This document shows positions 25,307 through 33,672 of a stretch of 64,000 nt of DNA, piece after piece (position 1 is the first letter of the stretch; each line of letters begins with the position of its first letter). A program made the position numbers and the translations under genes. Source of the stretch: Streptomyces nigra. GTDB taxonomy: Bacteria > Actinomycetota > Actinomycetes > Streptomycetales > Streptomycetaceae. The DNA is taken from positions 5,820,501 through 5,884,500 of the forward strand of contig NZ_CP029043.1 in assembly GCF_003074055.1 (NCBI RefSeq). The letters are read 5' to 3'. The notes beneath the pieces were generated by a model, which saw nothing but the letters and a program-made list of their open reading frames with translations, did not search any database and was not told the origin of the DNA.

Positions 25307-26529
25307 TTGTTGCCTCCGGCGTCCTTGTGGTGCGGGTTCTCCCAGATCACGGTGGCGCCCATGCCGAAGCCGACGCACATCGTGGTGAGGCCGTAGCGGA
25401 CCTCCGGCTGCTCCTCGAACTGGCGGGCCAGCTGCGTCATCAGACGGACGCCGGAGGAGGCCAGCGGGTGACCGAAGGCGATGGCGCCGCCGTACTGGTT
25501 GACGCGCGCGTCGTCGTCGGCGATGCCGTAGTGCTCCAGGAACGCGAGGACCTGGACGGCGAAGGCCTCGTTGATCTCGAACAGGCCGATGTCGTCGATG
25601 GACAGGCTCGCCTGTGCGAGGGCCTTCTCGGTGGCCGGGATCGGGCCGTAGCCCATGACCTCCGGCTCCACACCCGCGAAGGAGTAGGAGACGAGGCGCA
25701 TCTTCACCGGGAGGTTGTTCTCGCGGGCGAAGTCCTCGGAGGCGATGAGGGAGGCGGTGGCGCCGTCGTTCAGACCGGCCGCGTTGCCCGCGGTGACCCG
25801 GCCGTGCACGCGGAAGGGGGTCTTCAGACCGGAGAGGTTCTCCAGGGTGGTGCCCGGGCGCATCGGCTCGTCGGCGGTGACCAGACCCCAGCCGGTCTCG
25901 CCGGCCTCGGGGTTGGTGCGGCGCACCGAGATCGGCACCAGGTCGGCCTGGATCTTGCCGTCGGCGTACGCCTTGGCGGCCTTCTCCTGGGAGCGCACGG
26001 CGTACTCGTCGGCGCGCTGCTTGGTGATCGTCGGGTAGCGGTCGTGCAGGTTCTCGGCGGTCATGCCCATGAACAGGGCGGACTCGTCGACCAGCTTCTC
26101 GCTGACGAAGCGCGGGTTGGGGTCCACGCCCTCACCCATCGGGTGGCGGCCCATGTGCTCGACACCACCGGCGATGGCGATGTCGTACGCGCCGAAGGCG
26201 ACCGAACCGGCGACCGTGGTGACGGCGGTCAGGGCGCCGGCGCACATACGGTCGATGGAGTAACCCGGCACGGACTGCGGCAGGCCCGCGAGGATGCCGG
26301 CCGTGCGGCCGATGGTCAGGCCCTGGTCGCCGATCTGCGTGGTCGCGGCGATGGCGACCTCGTCGATCTTCTTGGGGTCCAGGTCCGGGTTGCGGCGCAG
26401 CAGCTCCCGGATCGCCTTCACGACGAGGTCGTCGGCGCGGGTCTCGTGGTAGATGCCCTTCGGGCCCGCCTTGCCGAACGGGGTGCGGACGCCGTCGACG
26501 AAGACGACGTCCCTGACGGTACGAGGCAC
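25303..26529 (-). CDS. fadA: Acetyl-CoA C-acyltransferase (beta-oxidation thiolase)
   Basis: A 408-residue thiolase that cleaves 3-ketoacyl-CoA to acetyl-CoA and a shortened acyl-CoA. The nucleophile is the cysteine of DRMCAGALTAV (residue ~95), the histidine is in YGGAIAFGHPLASSG (~359), and the second cysteine is in TTMCVGFGMGA (~390). NEAF and GHP boxes are intact and the length is normal. GTG 26529 is preceded by GGAGGAG. It is the first gene of a fadA-fadB operon. Overlapping inverted repeats at 26595-26621 lie 66 bases upstream and are probably the operator of an acyl-CoA-responsive repressor. Confidence 0.93.
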   Translation of the reverse strand: MPRTVRDVVFVDGVRTPFGKAGPKGIYHETRADDLVVKAIRELLRRNPDLDPKKIDEVAIAATTQIGDQGLTIGRTAGILAGLPQSVPGYSIDRMCAGALTAVTTVAGSVAFGAYDIAIAGGVEHMGRHPMGEGVDPNPRFVSEKLVDESALFMGMTAENLHDRYPTITKQRADEYAVRSQEKAAKAYADGKIQADLVPISVRRTNPEAGETGWGLVTADEPMRPGTTLENLSGLKTPFRVHGRVTAGNAAGLNDGATASLIASEDFARENNLPVKMRLVSYSFAGVEPEVMGYGPIPATEKALAQASLSIDDIGLFEINEAFAVQVLAFLEHYGIADDDARVNQYGGAIAFGHPLASSGVRLMTQLARQFEEQPEVRYGLTTMCVGFGMGATVIWENPHHKDAGGNK

Positions 26530-26594
26530 GATGGCTCTCCTCCAGGGTGCGGGATGGCACTACTGCTGCGCGACACGCTGAGCGCGCGCTCAGG

Positions 26595-26621
26595 ACTCAT
26601 GCTACTTATGAGTAACGTAGC
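26595..26621. promoter_or_regulatory. Nested inverted repeats upstream of fadA, probable repressor operator
   Basis: ACTCAT (26595-26600) pairs with ATGAGT (26608-26613), GCTAC (26601-26605) pairs with GTAGC (26617-26621), and TACT-N4-AGTA spans 26603-26614. The A+T content is far above the surroundings. The shape suits a TetR-type dimer. No candidate regulator gene lies nearby. Confidence 0.55.
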
Positions 26622-26751
26622 TGCACAGTCCTGGCGTGGGGAGCGGCGAAGGTCACACCGCCGGCCCGGCCCGCACTCCGGCCGCATCCGTAGATCTTGG
26701 CGTGATCTCGCCGTACCTCCCGGCCGCCACGCCTCCCTGAAGGAGTCCGCC

Positions 26752-28032
26752 TCAGGCCGACAGCGCGGCGACCAGCACCGGCGTGACCAGCTCGACCTGC
26801 CACGGCCGGGCCCCGTGCCCGGACAGCGCCCGCGCCACCGAATCGGCGCTCACCGACTCCGGCGGCTCCCAGCACACCCTCCGCACCGTGTCCGGCGTGA
26901 TCAGGTTCTCCTGGGGCATGCTCAGCCGCTCGGCCAGCGCCGACACCGCGGCGCGCGCCGTCGCGAGGCGGGCGGCGGCCGCCGGGTCCTTGTCCGCCCA
27001 GGCCCGCGGCGGCGGGGGACCGGTCACGGGCTGGCCCGGCGCGGGAAGCTGCGCCTCGCTCAGCTCCTTGGCCCGGTCGACCGCGGACTGCCACTGCTCC
27101 AGCTGCCGCCGGCCCATCCGGTGCCCGAACCCGCTCAGCGCCGCCAGCGCGTGCGCGTTCGCCGGCATGGACAGCGCGGCCTCCACGATCGCCGCGTCCG
27201 ACAGCACCTTGCCCGGCGACACGTCGCGTCGCTGCGCGATCCGGTCCCGGGTCTGCCACAGCTCCCGCACCACGGCCAGCTGCCGGCGCCGGCGCACCTT
27301 GTGCATCCCGGACGTCCGCCGCCAGGGGTCCTTGCGCGGCTCGGCGGGCGGCGCCGACGCGATCGCGTCGAACTCCTGCAGCGCCCACTCCAGCTTGCCC
27401 TGCCGGTCCAGCTCCTTCTCCAGGGCGTCCCGCAGGTCAACGAGCAGTTCGACGTCGAGCGACGCGTACCGCAGCCAGGGCTCGGGCAGCGGCCGGGTCG
27501 ACCAGTCGACGGCCGAGTGCCCCTTCTCCAGGACGAAGCCGAGGACGCTCTCGACCATGGCGCCGAGGCCCACGCGCGGGAATCCGGCGAGCCGCCCGGC
27601 GAGCTCGGTGTCGAACAGCCGGGTCGGCACCATGCCTATCTCCCGCAGGCACGGCAGATCCTGGGTGGCCGCGTGCAGCACCCACTCGGTGTCCGCGAGG
27701 GCCGCGCCGAGACCGGAGAGATCGGGGCAGGCGACGGGGTCGATCAGCGCGGTGCCCGCGCCCGCGCGGCGCAGCTGCACGAGATAGGCGCGCTGGCCGT
27801 AGCGGTAGCCGGACGCGCGCTCGGCGTCGACGGCGACGGGCCCGGAGCCGGCGGCGAAGGCGGCGATCACCTCGGCGAGCGCCGCTTCGTCGGCGATCAC
27901 CGGCGGAATGCCCTCACGGGGCTCGAGCAGAGGGATCGGCGCCTTCGCGGCGGAGGATCCGCCGTCGTCCGGAGGGCCGCCTCCGGTGGTTCGCAGTGAA
28001 GTGTCTGCTGCGGTCTCTTGGGCGTCGGTCAC
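26752..28032 (-). CDS. rnd: Ribonuclease D
   Basis: A 426-residue 3'-5' exoribonuclease of the DEDD family, involved in tRNA and stable RNA 3'-end maturation. The exonuclease domain (residues ~40-215) has AVDAERASGYRYGQ (Exo I, D-x-E), WVLHAATQDLPCL (Exo II) and ASLDVELLVDLRD (Exo III). One HRDC domain is clear at about residues 240-320, and the rest of the C-terminus may be a second, diverged one. The first 40 residues are low in complexity. GTG 28032 has only a weak upstream site (TTGACAG). It is transcribed in the same direction as whiI but separated by a 38-bp palindrome. Confidence 0.88.
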   Translation of the reverse strand: MTDAQETAADTSLRTTGGGPPDDGGSSAAKAPIPLLEPREGIPPVIADEAALAEVIAAFAAGSGPVAVDAERASGYRYGQRAYLVQLRRAGAGTALIDPVACPDLSGLGAALADTEWVLHAATQDLPCLREIGMVPTRLFDTELAGRLAGFPRVGLGAMVESVLGFVLEKGHSAVDWSTRPLPEPWLRYASLDVELLVDLRDALEKELDRQGKLEWALQEFDAIASAPPAEPRKDPWRRTSGMHKVRRRRQLAVVRELWQTRDRIAQRRDVSPGKVLSDAAIVEAALSMPANAHALAALSGFGHRMGRRQLEQWQSAVDRAKELSEAQLPAPGQPVTGPPPPRAWADKDPAAAARLATARAAVSALAERLSMPQENLITPDTVRRVCWEPPESVSADSVARALSGHGARPWQVELVTPVLVAALSA

Positions 28033-28056
28033 CTGTCAAGGGTATCCGTGGATGGA

Positions 28057-28094
28057 CGGCGCCTGCCGACGGAACGTTCCGTCGGCAGGCGCCG
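28057..28094. terminator. Perfect 38-bp palindrome between whiI and the RNase D gene
   Basis: The 19-base arms 28057-28075 and 28076-28094 are exact inverse complements with AACGTT at the centre. It follows whiI on the minus strand and precedes the RNase D start by 25 bases. It is probably the whiI terminator and could also shape the RNase D leader. Confidence 0.75.
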
Positions 28095-28223
28095 GAGGGT
28101 CGTAAACCAGTCAGTGCGGTGACGGAGCGGGTTACGACGAAGGTGGGGACGGGGGACGGGGGAGGGGGCCGTCCACCTCGGCGGACGGGCGGGTGGGTCG
28201 GTGGGACGGCGGGTCGGGCGGGC

Positions 28224-28886
28224 TCAGTGGATGATGCCGGTCCGCAGGGCCACGGCGACCATCCCGGCGCGGTCGCCGGTGCCGAGCTTGCGGGCGATGC
28301 GGGCGAGGTGGCTCTTGACGGTCAGGGCGGACAGGCCCATCGAGACGCCGATGGCCTTGTTCGACTGGCCCTCCGCCACCAGCCGCAGGACCTCGACCTC
28401 ACGGCCGGACAGTTCGCGGTAGCCGCCCGGGTGGCTCGGGGCACCCGGGTGGCGGCGGTGCATACGGGCGGCGGCGGAGCCGATGGGGGCGGCACCGGGG
28501 CGGGTGGGGAGCCCGACGTTGGTGCGGGTGCCGGTGACGACGTAGCCCTTCACACCTCCCGCGAGGGCGTTGCGGACGGCGCCGATGTCGTCGGCGGCGG
28601 AGAGGGCGAGGCCGTTGGGCCAGCCGGCGGCGCGGGTCTCGGACAGCAGGGTGAGGCCGGAGCCGTCGGGGAGGTGGACGTCGGCGACGCAGATGTCGCG
28701 GGGGTTGCCGATGCGGGGACGAGCCTCCGCGACGGACGAGGCTTCGATGACGTCGCGCACTCCGAGCGCCCAGAGGTGGCGGGTGACGGTGGAGCGGACG
28801 CGGGGATCGGCCACGACCACCATGGCGGTCGGCTTGTTCGGGCGGTAGGCGACCAGGCTTGCGGGCTGCTCGAGGAGAACGGACAC
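28224..28886 (-). CDS. whiI: WhiI-type orphan response regulator of sporulation
   Basis: A 220-residue NarL/FixJ-type regulator. The receiver-like domain (residues ~20-125) has an incomplete acidic pair (VVVADPR in place of the usual DD), a likely phospho-acceptor aspartate in CVADVHLPDGSG, LALSAADD, and a lysine in GVKGYVV. The C-terminal LuxR-type helix-turn-helix reads ELSGREVEVLRLVAEGQSNK (~157-176) then SALTVKSHLARIARKLG. It matches WhiI (SCO6029), which is required for sporulation septation in aerial hyphae and works with BldM. GTG 28886 is preceded by AGGAGG. No histidine kinase is adjacent. The promoter matches the motility-sigma (sigma WhiG) type. Confidence 0.9.
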   Translation of the reverse strand: MSVLLEQPASLVAYRPNKPTAMVVVADPRVRSTVTRHLWALGVRDVIEASSVAEARPRIGNPRDICVADVHLPDGSGLTLLSETRAAGWPNGLALSAADDIGAVRNALAGGVKGYVVTGTRTNVGLPTRPGAAPIGSAAARMHRRHPGAPSHPGGYRELSGREVEVLRLVAEGQSNKAIGVSMGLSALTVKSHLARIARKLGTGDRAGMVAVALRTGIIH

Positions 28887-28929
28887 CGGGCCTCCTGGGG
28901 TGCGGGGACGGCTTTCAAGGTCACAGTCG

Positions 28930-28957
28930 TCTTCGGCACCAAACCTCTGGCCCTTTA
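28930..28957 (-). promoter_or_regulatory. whiI: Sigma-WhiG-type promoter of whiI
   Basis: On the minus strand TAAA (28957-28954) is followed after 16 bases by GCCGAAGA (28937-28930). Sigma 28/WhiG promoters are TAAA-N15/16-GCCGATAA, so six of eight -10 bases match. The start of whiI lies 43 bases further. In S. coelicolor whiI is known to depend on sigma WhiG. Confidence 0.7.
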
Positions 28958-29114
28958 GGGAAAGATCACGATTTAGTGAGTAACAATTGGGGCAATTCGG
29001 ACAGGTGGTCGATCGTTCGAGATCGATTCCGGTTCGATCGCGGTCAAGTTCCTGACCGAAAGTGGCCGTGTCGACAAAGTGACGCGCGGGGTGGACCGCT
29101 GGGTCCGCCCCGGA

Positions 29115-29792
29115 TCAGCGTGCCTGCGGGTCGCGGCGCTGCGGCAGCGTCACCACCGAGGCGTCGCCCGGGCCCGCCGGCGGCAGCCCCGCGACCTGCG
29201 CCAGCAGATCGCACCACGAGGTGAGATGGGCCGCGGTGTCCGGGACGCCGCCCAGGCCCTCCCGCGGGGTCCACGAGGCCCGGATCTCGATCTGCGAGGC
29301 CGCGGGCCGCTCCGACAGACCCCCGAAGTAGTGGGAGCTCGCCCGGGTCACCGTGCCGCTCGGCTCCCCGTACGACAGCCCGCGGGCCTGGAGCGCGCCG
29401 GTCAGCCAGGACCAGCAGACCTCCGGCAGCAGCGGATCGGCGGCCATCTCCGGCTCCAGCTCCGCCCGCACCAGCGTCACCAGCCGGAAGGCGCCCCGCC
29501 AGGCGTCGTGCCCGTCCGGGTCGTGCAGCAGCACGAGCCGGCCGTCGGCCAGGTCCTGGTCGCCGTCGACGACGGTCGCCTCCAGCGCGTACGCGTACGG
29601 GGCGAGCCGCTGGGGCGCCTTGGTCTGCTCCACCTCGATCTGCGGGCGCAGCCGGCTGCCGCGCAGCGCCTCCACCGCGGCGCGGAAGGCCGGCGGGGCC
29701 GTACTGCGCGCATTCCGGTCCGCCTCTTCGCCGCCCTTCGCGTCATCCGCTCCGCCAGTGCCGTCCGACAGTCTTCCCTGAGCCGCAGCCAT
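29115..29792 (-). CDS. DUF3000-family conserved actinobacterial protein
   Basis: A 225-residue soluble protein conserved in actinobacteria, of unknown function (DUF3000). The first ~30 residues are variable, and the core starts at PPAFRAAVEALRGSRLRPQI (~32). No signal peptide, membrane segment or catalytic motif is seen. ATG 29792 is chosen; codons back to 29849 are in frame but lack a ribosome-binding site and overlap the promoter zone of divergent hemE. The location between whiI and hemE is the same as I recall in S. coelicolor. Confidence 0.75.
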   Translation of the reverse strand: MAAAQGRLSDGTGGADDAKGGEEADRNARSTAPPAFRAAVEALRGSRLRPQIEVEQTKAPQRLAPYAYALEATVVDGDQDLADGRLVLLHDPDGHDAWRGAFRLVTLVRAELEPEMAADPLLPEVCWSWLTGALQARGLSYGEPSGTVTRASSHYFGGLSERPAASQIEIRASWTPREGLGGVPDTAAHLTSWCDLLAQVAGLPPAGPGDASVVTLPQRRDPQAR

Positions 29793-29896
29793 GCCGGGAA
29801 GATTAAGGGGAACAGGGGCTTCGTGCAGGGAGGGACACCAGGACAACACGGCGACCCCGGCGCCCGGCCCTCCCCGGCCGTGCGAGACTTGGGCCC

Positions 29897-30952
29897 GTGA
29901 GTGCCAACCAGACGCCGCCTTCCGCCCCGTACGACTCCGCCTTCCTGAAGGCGTGCCGGCGCGAGCCGGTGCCGCACACGCCGGTGTGGTTCATGCGGCA
30001 GGCCGGGCGCTCACTGCCGGAGTACCGCAAGGTCCGCGAGGGCATCGGGATGCTCGACTCGTGCATGCGCCCCGACCTGGTCGCCGAGATCACCCTGCAG
30101 CCCGTGCGCCGGCACGGCGTCGACGCGGCGATCTACTTCAGCGACATCGTCGTCCCGCTCAAGGCCATCGGCATCGACCTCGACATCAAGCCCGGCGTCG
30201 GCCCCGTCGTGGAGCAGCCCCTGCGCACCCGCGCCGACCTGGCCCGGCTGCGCGACCTCACCCCCGAGGACGTCTCCTACGTCACCGAGGCCATCGGGCT
30301 GCTGACCGCCGAGCTCGGCGCCACCCCGCTCATCGGGTTCGCCGGCGCTCCGTTCACCCTCGCGAGCTACCTCGTCGAGGGCGGCCCGTCGCGCACGTAC
30401 GAGAACGCCAAGGCGATGATGTACGGCGACCCGGAGCTCTGGGCCGACCTCCTGGACCGGCTCGCGGAGATCACGGCCGCGTTCCTCAAGGTGCAGATCG
30501 AGGCCGGCGCCTCCGCCGTGCAGCTCTTCGACTCCTGGGCGGGAGCGCTCGCCCCGGCCGACTACCGGCGCTCGGTGCTGCCCGCCTCCGCGAAGGTCTT
30601 CGACGCGGTCGCCGGATACGGCGTCCCGCGCATCCACTTCGGCGTCGGCACCGGTGAACTGCTGGGCCTCATGGGCGAGGCCGGCGCGGACGTCGTCGGC
30701 GTCGACTGGCGCGTCCCGCTCGACGAGGCCGCCCGCCGGGTCGGCCCGGGCAAGGCCCTCCAGGGCAACCTCGACCCGACCGTACTGTTCGCCGGCCGCG
30801 AGGCCGTGGAGACGAAGACCCGTGAGGTCCTCGACGCCGCCGTCGGCCTGGAGGGGCACGTCTTCAACCTCGGGCACGGCGTGATGCCGTCCACCGACCC
30901 GGACGCGCTGACCCGCCTCGTGGAGTACGTCCACACCCGCACGGCCGGCTGA
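29897..30952 (+). CDS. hemE: Uroporphyrinogen III decarboxylase
   Basis: A 351-residue cytosolic enzyme that removes four carboxyl groups from uroporphyrinogen III to give coproporphyrinogen III. The first signature PVWFMRQAGRSLPEYR is at residues ~30-45. The substrate-binding aspartate is in IYFSDIVVP, and the second signature is GFAGAPFTLASYL (~143). The histidine region VFNLGHGVMPSTDPD near the C-terminus is intact. GTG 29897 is used. The cgoX and chdC genes at 34.9-37.1 kb complete the actinobacterial route, so this region is a loose haem cluster. It ends only seven bases from the convergent rhomboid gene. Confidence 0.93.
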   Translation: MSANQTPPSAPYDSAFLKACRREPVPHTPVWFMRQAGRSLPEYRKVREGIGMLDSCMRPDLVAEITLQPVRRHGVDAAIYFSDIVVPLKAIGIDLDIKPGVGPVVEQPLRTRADLARLRDLTPEDVSYVTEAIGLLTAELGATPLIGFAGAPFTLASYLVEGGPSRTYENAKAMMYGDPELWADLLDRLAEITAAFLKVQIEAGASAVQLFDSWAGALAPADYRRSVLPASAKVFDAVAGYGVPRIHFGVGTGELLGLMGEAGADVVGVDWRVPLDEAARRVGPGKALQGNLDPTVLFAGREAVETKTREVLDAAVGLEGHVFNLGHGVMPSTDPDALTRLVEYVHTRTAG

Positions 30953-30959
30953 CCCCGCC

Positions 30960-31778
30960 TTACCACCCGGGCCGCGCCCGTCTGCCGAACAGCAGGCCGC
31001 GCGGCTCCGGCGGCTGGGGCGTCCCCGCGCGCAGCGGCCAGGCGATCGCCATGCCGGCCAGGAAGCCCACGATGTGCGCCGCGTACGCCACGGTGCCCGC
31101 GTCCGAGACGCCGTCGCCGTTCGAGTAGACGGCCTGGAGCACGAACCAGAAGCCGAGCACCAGCCATGCCGGCAGCCGCAGCGGCAGGAAGATCAGGAAC
31201 GGCACGAGGACCCAGACCCGGGCCCTCGGGTACAGCACCAGATAGGCGCCCAGCACCCCCGCGATCGCCCCGGACGCGCCGATCAGGGGTTCCGTCGACT
31301 CGTCGTTCAGCAGCGCGAAGCCGTACGAGGCCACATAGCCGCAGACGACGTAGAAGAGCAGGAACCGCACATGGCCCATGCGGTCCTCGATGTTGTTGCC
31401 GAAGATCAGCAGGAACAGCATGTTGCCCAGCAGATGCAGCCAACCGCCGTGCAGGAACAGCGCGGTGAACACCGACAGCACCGGGGACTTGTCGTAGTCG
31501 GGCGGGCCGAACACACAGCCCGGGCCGTCGGGACCGACGCCGACAGCGCCCGTGGGAACCACGCCGGGCAGCTGACCGTGGATCAGCTCCCGCGGTACGG
31601 CCGCGTACTGGTCGAGGAACGCGTGCAGATGACACAGCTGCGCCAGACTGCTCTCCCCGGCCACGGAACCTCCGCCTCCGGGCATGAACAGGAACACCAG
31701 GACGTTCGCGATGATCAGCGCGTAGGTCACATGGGGGGTGCGGCTCACGGGGTTCACGTCATGGACGGGGATGACCAC
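30960..31778 (-). CDS. Rhomboid-family intramembrane serine protease
   Basis: A 272-residue polytopic membrane protein with about seven hydrophobic segments. The catalytic serine is in LIGASGAIAG and the histidine in YAAHIVGFLAG, forming the Ser-His dyad. The HGGWLHLLGNMLFL helix and GNNIED loop are typical of rhomboids. A long loop after the first helix holds Cys and Pro residues and faces outside. It cleaves other membrane proteins within the bilayer; the substrate is unknown. GTG 31778 gives a start (VVIPVHDVNP) like that of other Streptomyces members; upstream codons to 31937 are Arg-rich and unlikely. Confidence 0.85.
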   Translation of the reverse strand: MVIPVHDVNPVSRTPHVTYALIIANVLVFLFMPGGGGSVAGESSLAQLCHLHAFLDQYAAVPRELIHGQLPGVVPTGAVGVGPDGPGCVFGPPDYDKSPVLSVFTALFLHGGWLHLLGNMLFLLIFGNNIEDRMGHVRFLLFYVVCGYVASYGFALLNDESTEPLIGASGAIAGVLGAYLVLYPRARVWVLVPFLIFLPLRLPAWLVLGFWFVLQAVYSNGDGVSDAGTVAYAAHIVGFLAGMAIAWPLRAGTPQPPEPRGLLFGRRARPGW

Positions 31779-31903
31779 GACACATATGTGCCCCCGATCG
31801 GTCCGTCGAATCGGTGAACACCGGCGTGTCCGGCCGCGTATGTCTCGGCAACCGCCCGCGGCACGGGGAAGGCGGGCCGTGGGGACGACGTGAGGAACAG
31901 GCG

Positions 31904-32227
31904 ATGAGCGACCGAGTGACCCCTCCGATCCACGCACTGCCCGACGGCGAGGCCGAGATCGCCGTGGTGTTGCGGCTGCCGTGGGAGGACGTGGCCCGGC
32001 TGGGCCAGGACGCCGGGCGGCTCGCGACGCAGATGCAGCGGCCGGTGACGCTGGACGAGGCGGTCAGCCACCGGCTGCGGTCCACACGGCCCGCCGCCGC
32101 GCACGCCAAGCCCGCGGGGGAGCAGCCCGCCGCCATGCCGAGCAGCGCGTCGGTGTCCTCGCTGCCCTCGCGACCGCCGGCCGAGCAGGCGCGCCAGGCC
32201 ATCGAGAGGATCAACGGCAGCGCCTGA
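31904..32227 (+). CDS. Small conserved hypothetical protein
   Basis: A 107-residue protein. Residues 1-60 form a compact region (EAEIAVVLRLPWEDVARLGQDAG, then LDEAVSHRLR) and the rest is Ala/Pro/Ser-rich and probably disordered, with a short terminal helix. No signal or membrane segment is present. ATG 31904 has GAGGAAC eight bases upstream. I do not recognise a domain. It is divergent from the rhomboid gene and converges on the oxidoreductase gene. Confidence 0.6.
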   Translation: MSDRVTPPIHALPDGEAEIAVVLRLPWEDVARLGQDAGRLATQMQRPVTLDEAVSHRLRSTRPAAAHAKPAGEQPAAMPSSASVSSLPSRPPAEQARQAIERINGSA

Positions 32228-32247
32228 GCCGCCGGCCCGCCGGTGCC

Positions 32248-33639
32248 TCAGGAGACGCCGTGCACCGCCTTCGACGCCTTGCGGGCCGCCACCAGGACCG
32301 GGTCCCACACCGGGGAGAACGGCGGCGCGTACCCCAGGTCCAGTGACGTCATCTGCTCCACCGTCATCCCGGCCGTCAGCGCGACCGCCGCGATGTCGAC
32401 CCGCTTGCCCGCGCCCTCGCGGCCGACGATCTGCACACCGAGCAGCCGTCCCGTGCGGAGTTCGGCGAGCATCTTGACCGTCATGGGGGAGGCGCCCGGG
32501 TAGTACCCGGCACGGCTCGTGGACTCGATGGTGGCGGTGACGTACCGCAGGCCCGCCCTGCGCGCGTCCTTCTCGCGCAGGCCGGTGCGGGCGATCTCCA
32601 GGTCGCACACCTTGCTGACGGCCGTGCCGACCACCCCGGGGAACGTGGCGTATCCGCCGCCCACGTTGGCGCCGATGACCTGCCCGTGCTTGTTGGCGTG
32701 GGTGCCCAGCGGGACGTGCCGCTCCTGGCCGGAGACCAGGTCGAGGACTTCGACGCAGTCGCCGCCGGCGTAGACGTCCGTGTGGCCGCGCACGCGCATG
32801 GCGCGGTCGGTGAGCAGTCCGCCGTGCTCGCCCAGCGGCAGGCCCGCCGCGCGCGCCAGCGTGGTCTCCGGGCGGACGCCGATGCCCAGGACGACCACGT
32901 CCGCCGGGTACTCGGCGTCCTCGGTGGCCACGGCACGGACGTGACCGTCGTCCCCGGTCAGGATCTTGGTGACCTCGGCGTCGTCCACCATGGTGATGCC
33001 GAGGCCCTCCATGGCCTCGTGGACCAGGCGGCCCATGTCCGGGTCCAGCGTCGACATGGGCTCGCTGCCCCGGTTGACGACCGTCACCTCGTAGCCGCGG
33101 TTGATCAGCGCCTCGGCCATCTCCACGCCGATGTACCCGGCGCCGACCACCACCGCGCGCCGGGCCTTGGTGCGCGCGAGCGTGTCGAGCAGGGCCTGGC
33201 CGTCGTCCAGGGTCTGCACACCGTGCACGCCGGGCGCGTCGACGCCCGGCATGTCGGGCCGGATCGGCCGCGCCCCGGTCGCGATCACGAGCTTGTCGTA
33301 CGACGTCCAGGACTCGTCGCCCGAGTCGAGGTCACGCGCGCGCACCCGCCGCCCGGCCACGTCGATCTCCGTGACCTCGGTCCGCAGCCGCAGATCGATG
33401 TCCCGCGCGCGGTGCTCCTCGGCGGTTCGCGCGATCAGTCGCTCGGGGCCGGCGACGTCACCGCCCACCCAGTACGGGATGCCGCAGGCCGAGTAGGAGG
33501 TGAAGTGGCCGCGTTCGAAGGCCACGATCTCCAGCTCCCCGGCGTCCCTCAGCCGGCGTGCCTGCGACGCCGCGGACATCCCCGCGGCGTCGCCGCCGAT
33601 CACGACCAGTCGTTCCCGCACACCCCGCGCAGCGCTCAT
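32248..33639 (-). CDS. FAD-dependent pyridine nucleotide-disulphide oxidoreductase (CoA-disulphide reductase/NADH oxidase type)
   Basis: A 463-residue flavoprotein. The FAD-binding motif is VVIGGDAAGMSAASQARR near residue 12. The redox cysteine sits alone in FTSYSACGIPYWVGG (~48), the SxxxC arrangement of CoA-disulphide reductases and NADH oxidases/peroxidases that form a Cys-SOH or mixed disulphide, in contrast to the CxxxxC of glutathione-reductase types. A second dinucleotide motif is VVVGAGYIGVEMAEAL, and the ATG motif is VIATGARPIRP. YAGGDCVEV binds FAD ribityl. It may reduce oxygen, peroxide or low-molecular-weight disulphides. The start could be ATG 33645 or 33639. Confidence 0.85.
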   Translation of the reverse strand: MSAARGVRERLVVIGGDAAGMSAASQARRLRDAGELEIVAFERGHFTSYSACGIPYWVGGDVAGPERLIARTAEEHRARDIDLRLRTEVTEIDVAGRRVRARDLDSGDESWTSYDKLVIATGARPIRPDMPGVDAPGVHGVQTLDDGQALLDTLARTKARRAVVVGAGYIGVEMAEALINRGYEVTVVNRGSEPMSTLDPDMGRLVHEAMEGLGITMVDDAEVTKILTGDDGHVRAVATEDAEYPADVVVLGIGVRPETTLARAAGLPLGEHGGLLTDRAMRVRGHTDVYAGGDCVEVLDLVSGQERHVPLGTHANKHGQVIGANVGGGYATFPGVVGTAVSKVCDLEIARTGLREKDARRAGLRYVTATIESTSRAGYYPGASPMTVKMLAELRTGRLLGVQIVGREGAGKRVDIAAVALTAGMTVEQMTSLDLGYAPPFSPVWDPVLVAARKASKAVHGVS

Positions 33640-33672
33640 GTCCATGCGAACACGCTACGGGGGCCGGGCATT

